A stretch of DNA of 12,237 bases from a bacterium (GTDB lineage: Bacteria; Patescibacteriota; Microgenomatia; JAADGY01), in contig JAADGY010000091.1 in the NCBI GenBank assembly GCA_013152165.1, forward strand, positions 1 through 12,237, read 5' to 3'. Every line of letters begins with the position of its first letter. The stretch's first letter is position 1. Both the position numbers and the translations under genes were made by a program. Under the pieces are notes generated by a model. The model made no database searches, had not been told where the DNA came from, and worked only from the letters and a program-made list of their open reading frames with translations. Shown here piece by piece: positions 4,575 to 11,287 of the stretch.

Positions 4575-6860
4575 ATGATAGAGGACAGGTGGCTAAATGT
4601 TTTTGTAGCCTTTGAAAGCGAGCTGTTTGGCGGGCTGGTTAGGGTCGAGGATGGGTTGGTGGAGTTGATGGTTTTGTCCAGGTTAAGCGGGTTTGACACC
4701 ACTGAAGACGGGTTTGTTGAGGCGGTAGATAAGATGTTGAGCAGTTTTTATGAACAAAGCGGGGTCGAGGCGGATAAAAGCATCTTTATTGTTTCGCAGG
4801 ATTGGCTGATTGCCAACGACCTAACCCCTACCCGAAAAGAATTTTTAAGAAAAGTCAAAAAACAGCTGGAGTTAAAGGTCAGCGGCTTTGTGGTTTTAGA
4901 AGAGGCGGTCATTTTTGCGGTTAAAAAAGAACAAACAACATCCGATTCATTTTTTTTCTTGACGATTCTGGAAGAGAATATTGGCTTAACTAGAGTCGAG
5001 TTGGGGCGGGTCAGCGAGCATGTGACGGTCAGCCGAAGCCAAAATTTAAAAGAGGACATGGCCGAGCTGATCAGCCGGTTAAAGCACCAGGTTAAACCAC
5101 TTAAGATGGTGGTGTTTAGCCAACAAAAAGACTTGATCCGGCCGATTTTAATGAATATGGACTGGCAGCAAGAGTTAGGTTTTGTCCAGGATCCGGAAAT
5201 TATCTTTTGGGACAAGAAGGAGCTTTTCAGCAAGGTAGTAGAGGTGGTGTTGGGGGATGCACAAAAAAAACAGGTGCGGGTGGCGATGGGTGATTTGACC
5301 AAGTTAAAAGAATCAAAAGATAAAGAAAGCGAAACAAAAGAGCCGGCAGACAAAAAAGAGGCTGTTAAGGATCAGCCGGAGACGGTCGAGCCGGATAAGC
5401 CAGAACCGATGGATTATCAGGCGGAGGCGGATAAAGATTGGGAAGTCAAGGAAAAAGATGGTTCTGGATTTGATGAGCTGGCTGAAGCAGGGGTGATTTT
5501 AGGAGGCAAGGAAAAAGATAATTTAACGGATAGCGCCAACCCGCCCCAGGTTCAGTTAAAAATACCTGATAAACTAAAAACCAAGGTTTCTTTATTAAAT
5601 GTAAAAAGGGTGTCTTTAGGCGGGGGGGCGGCTAAAGTTTGGGGAGTTATGCGAAACGGAGGGGGGTTGATGAAGAAAATAACCTCGGTTGGCTTCTCGG
5701 CTTTGTTTGGCTGGCTGGGATATATCGGAGTGGTACTGCCTTTTCTGATACTGCCGGTGGCGGCTGGCTTATTGTATTATTTTGTCTTTAAGGCGGTGAT
5801 TGTGATTACGCCAAAAACTGAAGCTTTAACCAAAAATATTGCGATTACATTGGACCCTTCAGCTAAATCAGCTGACTTTCAGGCTGGGATAATTCCAGCC
5901 AGGCAGGTGGAGTTTACGGTGGATAAAAAGGTTTCGGTGGCAACCAGCGGAACAACCGAGACCGGCGAGCCTGGCCAAGGGGTGATTATTATCTTTAATA
6001 AAAGCAGCAATCCGAAAACATTCAAGAAAGGGGCGGTCTTGTATTTAACCAATGATAAAACTAAAAAGATTGTCTTGGAAGAAACGGTGCAGGTGGCTTC
6101 GCAAAGCAGTCAGACAAATGAAAACGAGGTAACGACTTTGATTCCAGGCAAAGCAGAGGCTAAGGCCAAAACTTCGTTCTTTGGCGAAGAGGCTAATTTG
6201 CCGGCAGGAAAGGAAATGTTTTTTGAAAAGCTAGATACAAAAATTTACAAAGCCAAAGTAAAAGAAGCCTTTACTGGGGGCAAAAAGTACGAGGTGAAAG
6301 CGGTGTCAAAAGATGATGTCAACAGGTTAAAAGACAAAATTAAAAATGAAGTGGAAAAAGAGATCGACAGGCTTATAGCTGATCAGATAAAGGATGATGA
6401 AGAAATGGTTAAGTCTTCATTAAAGATAAAATATGAAAAAGAAAGCTTGAGCGCCCAGGTAGGCAAGCCGGCCGAGTCGGTGACTTTGACAACCAAGGCC
6501 AAAATTTCGGTTTTGGTTTATAAAAAAGGCGATGTGGCTAAAATAGTTGATGAGGCGCTGGAAAAAATCGTGCCGGGCGGGTTTTTGATTGATAAAGATA
6601 ATGTTAAATGGAGTTTTAAGCCTTTGGAGAAAAATAACTATCAATTGCAGTTAAAGGTGCCGTTGAAATGGAGCTTTGATACTCAAATAATAAGAGATAG
6701 CCTGCAGGGAAAGGATAAAAACACAGCTTATTTTTATTTATCCAATCTACCTGGGGTATATGCTTTCAAGATTTCCTTCCAACCGCCGGTGCCGGGGTTT
6801 TTACAGCGAATGCCGTATAAGACAGATAATATTCTGGTCAAAATCCAAAGTGAGTTTTAG
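4575..6860 (+). CDS. Bitopic membrane protein: possible actin-like N-domain plus baseplate-J-like C-domain
   Basis: A 761-aa protein. Residues 1-230 are globular with alternating hydrophobic strands and helices, and the layout (WLNVFVAFES, SIFIVSQDWLIAND, FFLTILEENIGLTRVE) suggests a divergent actin-like fold as in PilM/GspL; this is tentative. Residues 235-330 are a Lys/Glu/Asp-rich linker. One hydrophobic membrane segment spans about 374-405. The extracytoplasmic part (410-761) matches proteins that CPR genomes label 'baseplate J-like': VIVITPKTE, a GVIIIFNKSSNPKTFKKGAVL segment, a coiled-coil-prone stretch (DDVNRLKDKIKNEVEKEID, about 582-605) and the typical end LPGVYAFKISFQPP followed by LQRMP. 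Despite the label there is no phage context. The architecture recalls GspL: cytoplasmic actin-like domain, membrane helix, periplasmic domain. It may be a surface or secretion component. rnhB follows after 3 nt. The function is unknown. Confidence 0.75.
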   Translation: MIEDRWLNVFVAFESELFGGLVRVEDGLVELMVLSRLSGFDTTEDGFVEAVDKMLSSFYEQSGVEADKSIFIVSQDWLIANDLTPTRKEFLRKVKKQLELKVSGFVVLEEAVIFAVKKEQTTSDSFFFLTILEENIGLTRVELGRVSEHVTVSRSQNLKEDMAELISRLKHQVKPLKMVVFSQQKDLIRPILMNMDWQQELGFVQDPEIIFWDKKELFSKVVEVVLGDAQKKQVRVAMGDLTKLKESKDKESETKEPADKKEAVKDQPETVEPDKPEPMDYQAEADKDWEVKEKDGSGFDELAEAGVILGGKEKDNLTDSANPPQVQLKIPDKLKTKVSLLNVKRVSLGGGAAKVWGVMRNGGGLMKKITSVGFSALFGWLGYIGVVLPFLILPVAAGLLYYFVFKAVIVITPKTEALTKNIAITLDPSAKSADFQAGIIPARQVEFTVDKKVSVATSGTTETGEPGQGVIIIFNKSSNPKTFKKGAVLYLTNDKTKKIVLEETVQVASQSSQTNENEVTTLIPGKAEAKAKTSFFGEEANLPAGKEMFFEKLDTKIYKAKVKEAFTGGKKYEVKAVSKDDVNRLKDKIKNEVEKEIDRLIADQIKDDEEMVKSSLKIKYEKESLSAQVGKPAESVTLTTKAKISVLVYKKGDVAKIVDEALEKIVPGGFLIDKDNVKWSFKPLEKNNYQLQLKVPLKWSFDTQIIRDSLQGKDKNTAYFYLSNLPGVYAFKISFQPPVPGFLQRMPYKTDNILVKIQSEF

Positions 6861-6863
6861 AGT

Positions 6864-7505
6864 ATGGACTGGGTGATTGGGATTGATGAAGTGGGACGGG
6901 GAGCGCTGGCTGGACCGATGTATGTAGGCGGGGCGGTTATTGGCAGCAGCCATTCATATTTCAAAGAATTAACAAATATCAAATCAGCAGGCTTTGAGCT
7001 TTGGCTTAATAAAGAGGAAAAGATTGTCTTAAGAGACAGCAAGAAATTAAGTTCCAGGCAAAGAAAGAAAGTTTATGAAAAACTGCGGCCTATGGTTGAC
7101 GGCCAAATGATATCTTTAAGCAATGTTTTAATTGACAAAGTGGGGATAAGCCGGGCCTTTTGGCAGGCAGTGAATAAAATTTTAAAGCTTTACGGGACAA
7201 GGATTGATTTAGAGAAAACTTGTCTTTTGATCGATGGCCAAGTTGAACCAAGAATTAAGGTACCGGTGAAAAAAGTGGTGATGATGAAAAAAGGAGATGA
7301 TCGAGTGGGGATTATCGCGGCGGCATCGGTTTTAGCTAAGGTGGCCAGAGATGATCTGATGCACAAGCTGGACAGCCGATATCCGGTTTACGGGTGGAAA
7401 ACCAATGTCGGTTATGGAACAAAGGAGCATATTAGGGCTATCAAACAGCATGGCCTGTGCCGTTACCATAGGCGCAGTTTCTGCCGGCGGATATGCGGGA
7501 CTTGA
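6864..7505 (+). CDS. rnhB: Ribonuclease HII
   Basis: A 213-aa endonuclease that nicks the RNA strand of RNA-DNA hybrids and incises 5' of misincorporated ribonucleotides. The signature GIDEVGRGALAGP gives Asp8 and Glu9. Next come RDSKKLS (57-63), LLIDG with Asp124, and AAASVLAKVARD with Asp163, completing the DEDD metal site. The C-terminal YGTKEHIRAIKQHG and HRRSF are also typical. Length is near the family's 200-220, with a slightly long loop at residues 28-57 before DSKKLS. It starts 3 nt after the preceding stop with no Shine-Dalgarno, so it is probably cotranscribed and translationally coupled. Confidence 0.97.
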   Translation: MDWVIGIDEVGRGALAGPMYVGGAVIGSSHSYFKELTNIKSAGFELWLNKEEKIVLRDSKKLSSRQRKKVYEKLRPMVDGQMISLSNVLIDKVGISRAFWQAVNKILKLYGTRIDLEKTCLLIDGQVEPRIKVPVKKVVMMKKGDDRVGIIAAASVLAKVARDDLMHKLDSRYPVYGWKTNVGYGTKEHIRAIKQHGLCRYHRRSFCRRICGT

Positions 7506-7541
7506 TTGGGAATGTTTCAAGCTGAGATAAGGGTTTAGTCA

Positions 7542-7569
7542 TTAAAGAGTGGATGTGGTTTTGTATACT
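7542..7569 (+). promoter_or_regulatory. Possible promoter of tRNA-Gly
   Basis: TATACT (7564-7569) is a good -10 sitting 22 nt before the mature tRNA 5' end. The best -35 at the right distance is the weak TTAAAG (7542-7547, 16-nt spacer). Confidence 0.4.
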
Positions 7570-7591
7570 GAATTTAGGTTTGTTTTGACAC

Positions 7592-7662
7592 GCGGGATTA
7601 GTACAACGGCAGTATACCACCCTCCCAAGGTGGAGATGGGGGTTCGATTCCCCTATCCCGCT
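7592..7662 (+). tRNA. tRNA-Gly (anticodon CCC)
   Basis: A complete cloverleaf. The acceptor stem GCGGGAT (7592-7598) pairs with ATCCCGC (7655-7661), with discriminator T7662. The D-stem is GTAC/GTAT. The anticodon stem CCACC (7617-7621) pairs with GGTGG (7629-7633) around loop CTCCCAA, so the anticodon is CCC (7624-7626) and it reads GGG. The T-stem GGGGG (7638-7642) closes the TTCGATT loop. CCA is not encoded, so it must be added after transcription. Confidence 0.97.
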
Positions 7663-7664
7663 CA

Positions 7665-7680
7665 CGAGTCAAACTCGTTT
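7665..7680 (+). other. Small hairpin directly after tRNA-Gly
   Basis: CGAGT (7665-7669) and ACTCG (7673-7677) form a 5-bp stem with a CAA loop followed by TTT. It could be a processing or weak termination element ahead of the stronger hairpin at 7696. Confidence 0.35.
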
Positions 7681-7695
7681 GCGAGATTGATGAGT

Positions 7696-7716
7696 GGCAA
7701 GTCTGACTTGCCTTTT
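7696..7716 (+). terminator. Rho-independent terminator of tRNA-Gly
   Basis: GGCAAGTC (7696-7703) and GACTTGCC (7705-7712) form a stem of at least 7 bp with a tight CTG loop, followed immediately by TTTT (7713-7716). It lies 34 nt after the tRNA 3' end. Confidence 0.75.
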
Positions 7717-7736
7717 AATATCTATATAAAAAAATT

Positions 7737-7754
7737 AAAAAGTCTAGACTTTTT
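7737..7754. repeat. 18-bp perfect palindrome abutting the GIY-YIG start codon
   Basis: AAAAAGTCTAGACTTTTT is fully self-complementary and ends one base before ATG 7755. It takes the place where a Shine-Dalgarno would be expected. Possible roles are an operator, a second weak terminator or a structured start region. Confidence 0.6.
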
Positions 7755-8018
7755 ATGCCGTATTATGTATACACTTTGTTTAGCCTTAAAGATAAAAAAT
7801 TTTATACTGGCTTTACAAAGGATTTAAAAGATAGATTATCAAGGCATGCAAGGGGTGAGGTGAAATCCACAGCAAATAGGCGGCCTTTAAAATTGATACA
7901 TTATGAATATTTTATTAACGAAAAAGATGCCAGAACCAGAGAAGTTTTTTTAAAGAGTGGCTTCGGAAGAAAAAATCTTAAAAGGGCTCTGCAAAGGACG
8001 TTACTGCATTTATTCTAA
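7755..8018 (+). CDS. GIY-YIG domain nuclease (YhbQ/UvrC-N-like)
   Basis: An 87-aa single-domain protein of the GIY-YIG superfamily. YVYTL near the N-terminus and FYTG at 17-20 form the two-part GIY-YIG motif. The arginine in KDLKDRLSRH (Arg27) and the glutamate in REVFLKSG fit the catalytic Arg and metal-binding Glu. KSTANRRPLKLIHYE is the typical central strand of the short YhbQ-like group. The length is normal and the gene looks intact. Such mini-nucleases are common in CPR genomes; substrates are mostly unknown, with DNA repair or recombination intermediates likely. It stands alone behind the tRNA terminator, with no Shine-Dalgarno. An 18-bp palindrome touches its start codon. Confidence 0.88.
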   Translation: MPYYVYTLFSLKDKKFYTGFTKDLKDRLSRHARGEVKSTANRRPLKLIHYEYFINEKDARTREVFLKSGFGRKNLKRALQRTLLHLF

Positions 8019-8133
8019 TCATTCTGAGTAGAAAAGTTAGCTAAGAGCATATGGGTGTATTTTTAATTTTAAGGTGGGTGTAAGTTTTTAGATTTTACCT
8101 GCTTCAGTCGGCAAAGTTAAGCAAACTAGTTTT

Positions 8134-8163
8134 TTGACTTGTTAACATTTCGTTCAGTATAAC
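8134..8163 (+). promoter_or_regulatory. Promoter upstream of the PNPOx-like gene
   Basis: TTGACT (8134-8139) and TATAAC (8158-8163) are separated by 18 nt, a near-consensus sigma-70 promoter. The predicted start is near 8170, giving a leader of about 75 nt. The rest of 8019-8245 holds no recognised gene. Confidence 0.6.
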
Positions 8164-8227
8164 TTCTATCGATCTACTCTTACCCTTGAAATTAGAAGGC
8201 AGATCTTTCTCATCCCTTCAATTTAAA

Positions 8228-8236
8228 TGCTATTAT
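8228..8236 (+). promoter_or_regulatory. Second, extended -10 promoter close to the PNPOx-like start
   Basis: TGCTATTAT (TG at 8228-8229, -10 at 8231-8236) is an extended -10 with no evident -35. It would start transcription around 8243, almost at the ATG at 8246, giving a near-leaderless mRNA. Confidence 0.35.
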
Positions 8237-8245
8237 AAATTAACT

Positions 8246-8716
8246 ATGCAGGCTGATGAATCTGACAAAAAGGCGCTGCTTGATTATCTTGGAAGCCAAA
8301 GGTTGATGAGTGTGGCTACTTATGGCAAGAATCCATGGATAGCTACGGTGTATTATGTGGTTGATGATGGCTTAAATTTTTACTTTTTTTCTGATCCAAA
8401 AACCCAGCACGGGCAAGATATTGCCCAGAACGACAAGGTTGTTTGTTCAATAGCTGATTCAAGCCAGAAGGTAACGGATAAAAAAGTCGGCGTCCAGCTT
8501 TGGGGTCGATGCAGGGTAGTTGAATCATTAGAGAAGATTAAATGGCTGTTTAGAAAATGGCATGAAAATAATCCCGGGGTGGAAAGCTTTTTAAACTTAG
8601 AAAACATGAAGAAGGGAGCGATCAAGGCTAAGGCTTACCGGGTTGTCCCCAAAAAGATTAAATTTTTTAACGAAAAACTCTACGGCCCCGAAGGTCAAAA
8701 GATTTTTGTTTTATAA
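8246..8716 (+). CDS. Pyridoxamine 5'-phosphate oxidase-family flavin protein
   Basis: A 156-aa split-barrel protein of the PNPOx-like superfamily, which binds FMN (or F420 in some groups). LLDYLGSQRLMSVATYGKNPWIATVYYVVDDGLNFYFFSDPKTQH is the typical opening: a helix, then the strand with a small residue in 'vaT', then strands ending 'fysdp.t.h'. DKVVCSIAD and VQLWGRCRVV complete the barrel. It is too short and divergent to be called PdxH; it is closer to the general stress or YhbP-like group, with unknown substrate. I chose ATG 8246; an in-frame TTG at 8186 would add 20 residues that do not look like the family. No Shine-Dalgarno is present. Confidence 0.82.
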   Translation: MQADESDKKALLDYLGSQRLMSVATYGKNPWIATVYYVVDDGLNFYFFSDPKTQHGQDIAQNDKVVCSIADSSQKVTDKKVGVQLWGRCRVVESLEKIKWLFRKWHENNPGVESFLNLENMKKGAIKAKAYRVVPKKIKFFNEKLYGPEGQKIFVL

Positions 8717-8734
8717 ATTATAAAAAGATATGAC
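8706..8734 (+). promoter_or_regulatory. Weak possible leaderless promoter of the DNPH1-like gene
   Basis: TTGTTT (8706-8711) and TATGAC (8729-8734) are 17 nt apart. The -10 ends 7 nt before ATG 8741, so transcription would begin at the start codon. Both hexamers are imperfect, and the region is AT-rich. Confidence 0.3.
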
Positions 8735-8740
8735 TAATAA

Positions 8741-9172
8741 ATGAAGATATATTTTGCTGGTTCGATTCGCGGAGGAAGAAATGACAAAGAATTATATTTT
8801 AAGTTAATTCAGCATCTTGCCAAATACGGGCGAGTTTTAACGGAGCATGTTGGCGATGTTGAATTGACCGATATCGGTGATGATGGCCCATCTGATGAAT
8901 GGATTTATAATCGCGATATAGCATGGCTTCAAGAAGCAGATGTAGTGATTGCAGAGGTTTCTACCCCCTCGCTTGGTGTAGGTTATGAAATTGGGAAAGC
9001 TGAAGAGATGAATAAAAAGGTATTGTGCTTATACAGGAGCTACCAAAACAAAAAATTGTCTGCTATGGTAAATGGGGATAAAAACCTGAAAGTTGCAAGA
9101 TATAAAACCTTGGATGAAGCGAAAAAACATATTGATGATTTTTTAGGGAGCAAAATTAAACATCAGTTATAA
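8741..9172 (+). CDS. 2'-deoxynucleoside 5'-monophosphate N-hydrolase (DNPH1/RCL-like)
   Basis: A 143-aa enzyme of the nucleoside 2-deoxyribosyltransferase superfamily, close to RCL/DNPH1, which cleaves the N-glycosidic bond of deoxynucleoside monophosphates. YFAGSIRGGR (4-13) is the nucleotide-binding signature. VLTEHVGD (32-39), RDIAWLQEADVVIAEVS (58-74) and PSLGVGYEIGKA (76-87) align with the human protein from memory; Glu83 in GYEIG is the expected catalytic glutamate. LSAMVNG near residue 106-112 is also conserved. Length is normal. It lies 24 nt after the PNPOx-like gene with no Shine-Dalgarno. It likely serves nucleotide salvage or pool sanitation. Confidence 0.88.
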   Translation: MKIYFAGSIRGGRNDKELYFKLIQHLAKYGRVLTEHVGDVELTDIGDDGPSDEWIYNRDIAWLQEADVVIAEVSTPSLGVGYEIGKAEEMNKKVLCLYRSYQNKKLSAMVNGDKNLKVARYKTLDEAKKHIDDFLGSKIKHQL

Positions 9173-9189
9173 AAACAGCGGTGGGGGGG

Positions 9190-9747
9190 CTATAAGCCTA
9201 GTTTGTCTGATATTTTTTGGAGGGCTACAAGGACATGCTGGATGTGGTCTTCTAAAGACATGTTAAGATCTTGGGCGCCTCTTTTAATGTCTTGCCTGTT
9301 TACCCCGCGGGCAAAGGCTTTGTCTTTTATTTTCTTAAGAACGGATTCAACCCTAACATTATCAAGCTTTTTGCCTTTAACAAGGGCAACAGCAATGATT
9401 AATCCGGTTAATTCGTCAACGGCACGCAAAACTTCGGCCATTAAGGTCTCGGGTGCAACGCCGAACTGATAACCGTGGGCGGCGACGGCGTTGACAAGAT
9501 CTGGATCGGCGTTTTGCTTTTTTAACCAATCAACGATGACGGCTGGGTGCTTGTCAGGATATTTTTGATAGTCGGCATCATGAAGCAAACCGGCTATGGC
9601 CCATTTAGTTTTGGCTGGCTTGGAGACTTCAAAATAATCGGCGTAGGCCAACATTGCGGCCTCAACGGCTAGGCAGTGTTTGATCAGGTTGGGATTATCC
9701 ATCATTTCATATAGTTTTTGTTTGGCCTGATCATAGGTGATAGACAT
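9190..9747 (-). CDS. HD-superfamily hydrolase (COG2316 type)
   Basis: A 185-aa predicted metal-dependent phosphohydrolase. The HD motif residues are His24 (NLIKHCLAVE), His56-Asp57 (GLLHDADY), His91 (AAHGY) and Asp111 (AVDELTGLI). The segment DELTGLIIAVALVKGKK, KIKDKAFARGVNR (about 139-151) and the end LQKISDKLGL are characteristic of the COG2316 group of uncharacterised HD hydrolases. The substrate is unknown, probably a nucleotide or phosphoester. A clear GGAGGT (plus-strand 9751-9756) precedes the start codon, unlike most neighbours. It is convergent with the DNPH1-like gene, 17 nt away, and no terminator is obvious between them. Confidence 0.88.
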   Translation of the reverse strand: MSITYDQAKQKLYEMMDNPNLIKHCLAVEAAMLAYADYFEVSKPAKTKWAIAGLLHDADYQKYPDKHPAVIVDWLKKQNADPDLVNAVAAHGYQFGVAPETLMAEVLRAVDELTGLIIAVALVKGKKLDNVRVESVLKKIKDKAFARGVNRQDIKRGAQDLNMSLEDHIQHVLVALQKISDKLGL

Positions 9748-9767
9748 AAAACCTCCGCAATAAATTT

Positions 9768-9796
9768 AGATAACTAAACGGTTTATTCTAATACAA
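9768..9796 (-). promoter_or_regulatory. Possible promoter of the HD hydrolase gene
   Basis: Read on the minus strand, TTGTAT (9796-9791) and TTATCT (9773-9768) are 17 nt apart, just upstream of the Shine-Dalgarno. The matches are moderate. Confidence 0.35.
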
Positions 9797-9850
9797 AGAA
9801 GCGGTTATGGAAACAGGCCGGGCCGCAAGCTTTGGGCGGTTTTGTTAGTT

Positions 9851-9879
9851 TTGACTTTTGAGGCAAAATTTCTCATAAT
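9851..9879 (+). promoter_or_regulatory. Leaderless promoter of the sortase gene
   Basis: TTGACT (9851-9856) and CATAAT (9874-9879) are exactly 17 nt apart. The -10 ends 7 nt before ATG 9886, so the expected transcript start is the start codon itself. No Shine-Dalgarno is present, which fits a leaderless mRNA. Confidence 0.6.
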
Positions 9880-9885
9880 CAAAGT

Positions 9886-10674
9886 ATGAGTTTGGCATAT
9901 TGGCAAAAGAGACAACCGGCAGGGCATGATAAAGTAAAATCTTTGCCGCTTGATTCGTGGCTTAAAAAACCTAAAACATCAATAAAGGTAAGGCTGGCGT
10001 CTTTGATATTTTTAAGCGCCGGGGCGGCTTTAGCTTTGAACGCTTTGTGGCCGGTCTTGTCTTATAAATTAATATGGGAAAGAAGAATCGCGGTTGGGGC
10101 GTCGACGCTAGTGCCGATGGACCAGATCCAACAAGCGGCTGGGGTGATACGGCCGGCGATGAGGTCGGAAGCTAACGCCATCGAGGTAGAAAAGGACGAG
10201 TCATTAAACATTGCTAATTGGTTTCCAAACGGAATGCCAAAACTGCCTGAAAAAAGTTATGCTACCAATGTCTACACCATCTCTATCCCCAAGTTAAAGA
10301 TTAAAGACGCCAAGGTTATAATCGGGGGCGAGGATTTAACCAAAAGTTTGATTCATTATAAAGGGACCAGTGTCCCGGGAGATTTAGGACAGGCGGTTTT
10401 GTTCGGACATTCCAACCTGCCCCAGTTTTATTCTCCGAACAATTACAAAACTATCTTTACCCGCCTGCCGGAGTTAGAGGTGGGGGACAGAATCCAGATA
10501 AAGTATGACGGGGTTAGCTATGATTTTCAGATCGTGACGTTAAGGGTGGTTAAGCCGGATGATTTTTCGGTGCTGGAGCAGTATTACAATTATCGAGGCA
10601 TTCGATTGATCACCTGCGTACCGCCGGGGACAACATGGGAAAGGCTGGTGGTCGAAGCCCGGCTGATAGAGTAG
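9886..10674 (+). CDS. Sortase-family transpeptidase
   Basis: A 262-aa membrane-bound cysteine transpeptidase. A basic cytoplasmic N-terminus (1-36) precedes a membrane helix (about 37-57) and a long stalk (60-125). The sortase beta-barrel starts at VYTISIPKLKIKDAKV. Catalytic residues are His175 (AVLFGHSNLP), Cys244 (RLITCVPPG) and Arg253 (TTWERLVV), the complete triad. The TC-x-PxGT-x-x-x-RLVV layout resembles class C/D/E enzymes more than SrtA. None of the surface proteins in this window carries a visible LPXTG signal, so its substrates lie elsewhere or use a variant motif. It ends 13 nt before the ruvX-like gene. Confidence 0.92.
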   Translation: MSLAYWQKRQPAGHDKVKSLPLDSWLKKPKTSIKVRLASLIFLSAGAALALNALWPVLSYKLIWERRIAVGASTLVPMDQIQQAAGVIRPAMRSEANAIEVEKDESLNIANWFPNGMPKLPEKSYATNVYTISIPKLKIKDAKVIIGGEDLTKSLIHYKGTSVPGDLGQAVLFGHSNLPQFYSPNNYKTIFTRLPELEVGDRIQIKYDGVSYDFQIVTLRVVKPDDFSVLEQYYNYRGIRLITCVPPGTTWERLVVEARLIE

Positions 10675-10687
10675 GTAAAATAAGGGT

Positions 10688-11104
10688 ATGCTGGATAAAC
10701 AAAGGGTTATGTTCCCGGTTTTGGGGGTTGATTTGGGCTTGAAAAAAATCGGACTGGCCTGGAGCAGTAATGATTTGGCGATCGATGTTTTGCCAACTAT
10801 TAAGGTGGAGAAAATGGCAGCGGGGTTTAAACAAATCGAGGAGGTTATCAGGGATCTTAGCATTAAAACGGTGGTTATCGGCCGGCCGGAGAGCGGGCGG
10901 GTGGTTTATTGGGTGAAAAAATTAAAAGCGTTTTTAAATGAAAACAGGCCTGATGTGTCGGTGTTGGTGGTGCCGGAGACGCTGTCATCCCAAAAGGCTT
11001 GGCAAAAGATGACGCGGCTGGGCTATTCGTTTAAAGAAAAGAAAACAGGCAATCATGGTTTTGCGGCGATCGAGATTTTAAAAGAAGTTTTAAAGGCCTT
11101 TTAA
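10688..11104 (+). CDS. ruvX: RuvX/YqgF-type RNase H-fold nuclease with altered active site
   Basis: A 138-aa protein of the YqgF/RuvX family, linked to Holliday junction resolution and to 16S rRNA 5' maturation. VLGVDLGLKKIGLAWS carries the first catalytic Asp (Asp15). VVIGRPESGRV corresponds to the usual 'vvGlP...G' loop. PETLSSQKA replaces the common 'DERLTT.eA' but keeps Glu97. The C-terminal 'D..AA..iL' appears as HGFAAIEIL, with His123 where Asp is expected. Start: ATG 10688 follows a TAAAAT (10676-10681) at leaderless spacing; the in-frame ATG 10709 would give the more usual short N-terminus. Length is normal. It could be a variant-active or partly degenerate enzyme. Confidence 0.85.
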   Translation: MLDKQRVMFPVLGVDLGLKKIGLAWSSNDLAIDVLPTIKVEKMAAGFKQIEEVIRDLSIKTVVIGRPESGRVVYWVKKLKAFLNENRPDVSVLVVPETLSSQKAWQKMTRLGYSFKEKKTGNHGFAAIEILKEVLKAF

Positions 11105-11108
11105 GACT

Positions 11109-11137
11109 GCGCTCCTTTCTTTCATTTAAGGGAGTGC
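11109..11137 (+). terminator. Hairpin after ruvX, weak terminator
   Basis: GCGCTCCTTT (11109-11118) pairs with AAGGGAGTGC (11128-11137) over 10 bp, including two G-T wobbles, around a 9-nt loop. It starts 4 nt after the ruvX stop. The following TGTTTATAT is a poor U-tract. Confidence 0.45.
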
Positions 11138-11287
11138 TGTTTATATACATTCCCTGGGTGTATTTTGGGCCGTACCCCTTCCCACTCACGATCCGGGGTC
11201 GAAAAAAGGTTAGCGCCCTCCAACTCCTTTTGCACCGCAGGTGGGCAGTTTTGAGATTTGACATTTAAGTTTTGAGCTTTTCGTGGC

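Noticed and set aside
4575..6860. Prophage or tail-like system, from the baseplate-J resemblance
   Set aside because: No other phage structural, integrase or lysis genes are present; the protein has a membrane helix and the label is a loose family name in CPR genomes.
7549..7827. 92-codon plus-strand open frame
   Set aside because: It runs through the tRNA-Gly and its terminator and overlaps the GIY-YIG gene in another frame.
8186..8245. N-terminal extension of the PNPOx-like protein from TTG 8186
   Set aside because: The added 20 residues do not resemble the family and the segment overlaps promoter-like sequence.
521..11104. TGA recoding (as in Gracilibacteria/Absconditabacteria)
   Set aside because: TGA ends the LTD gene, the anchored protein gene and rnhB at the expected protein ends.
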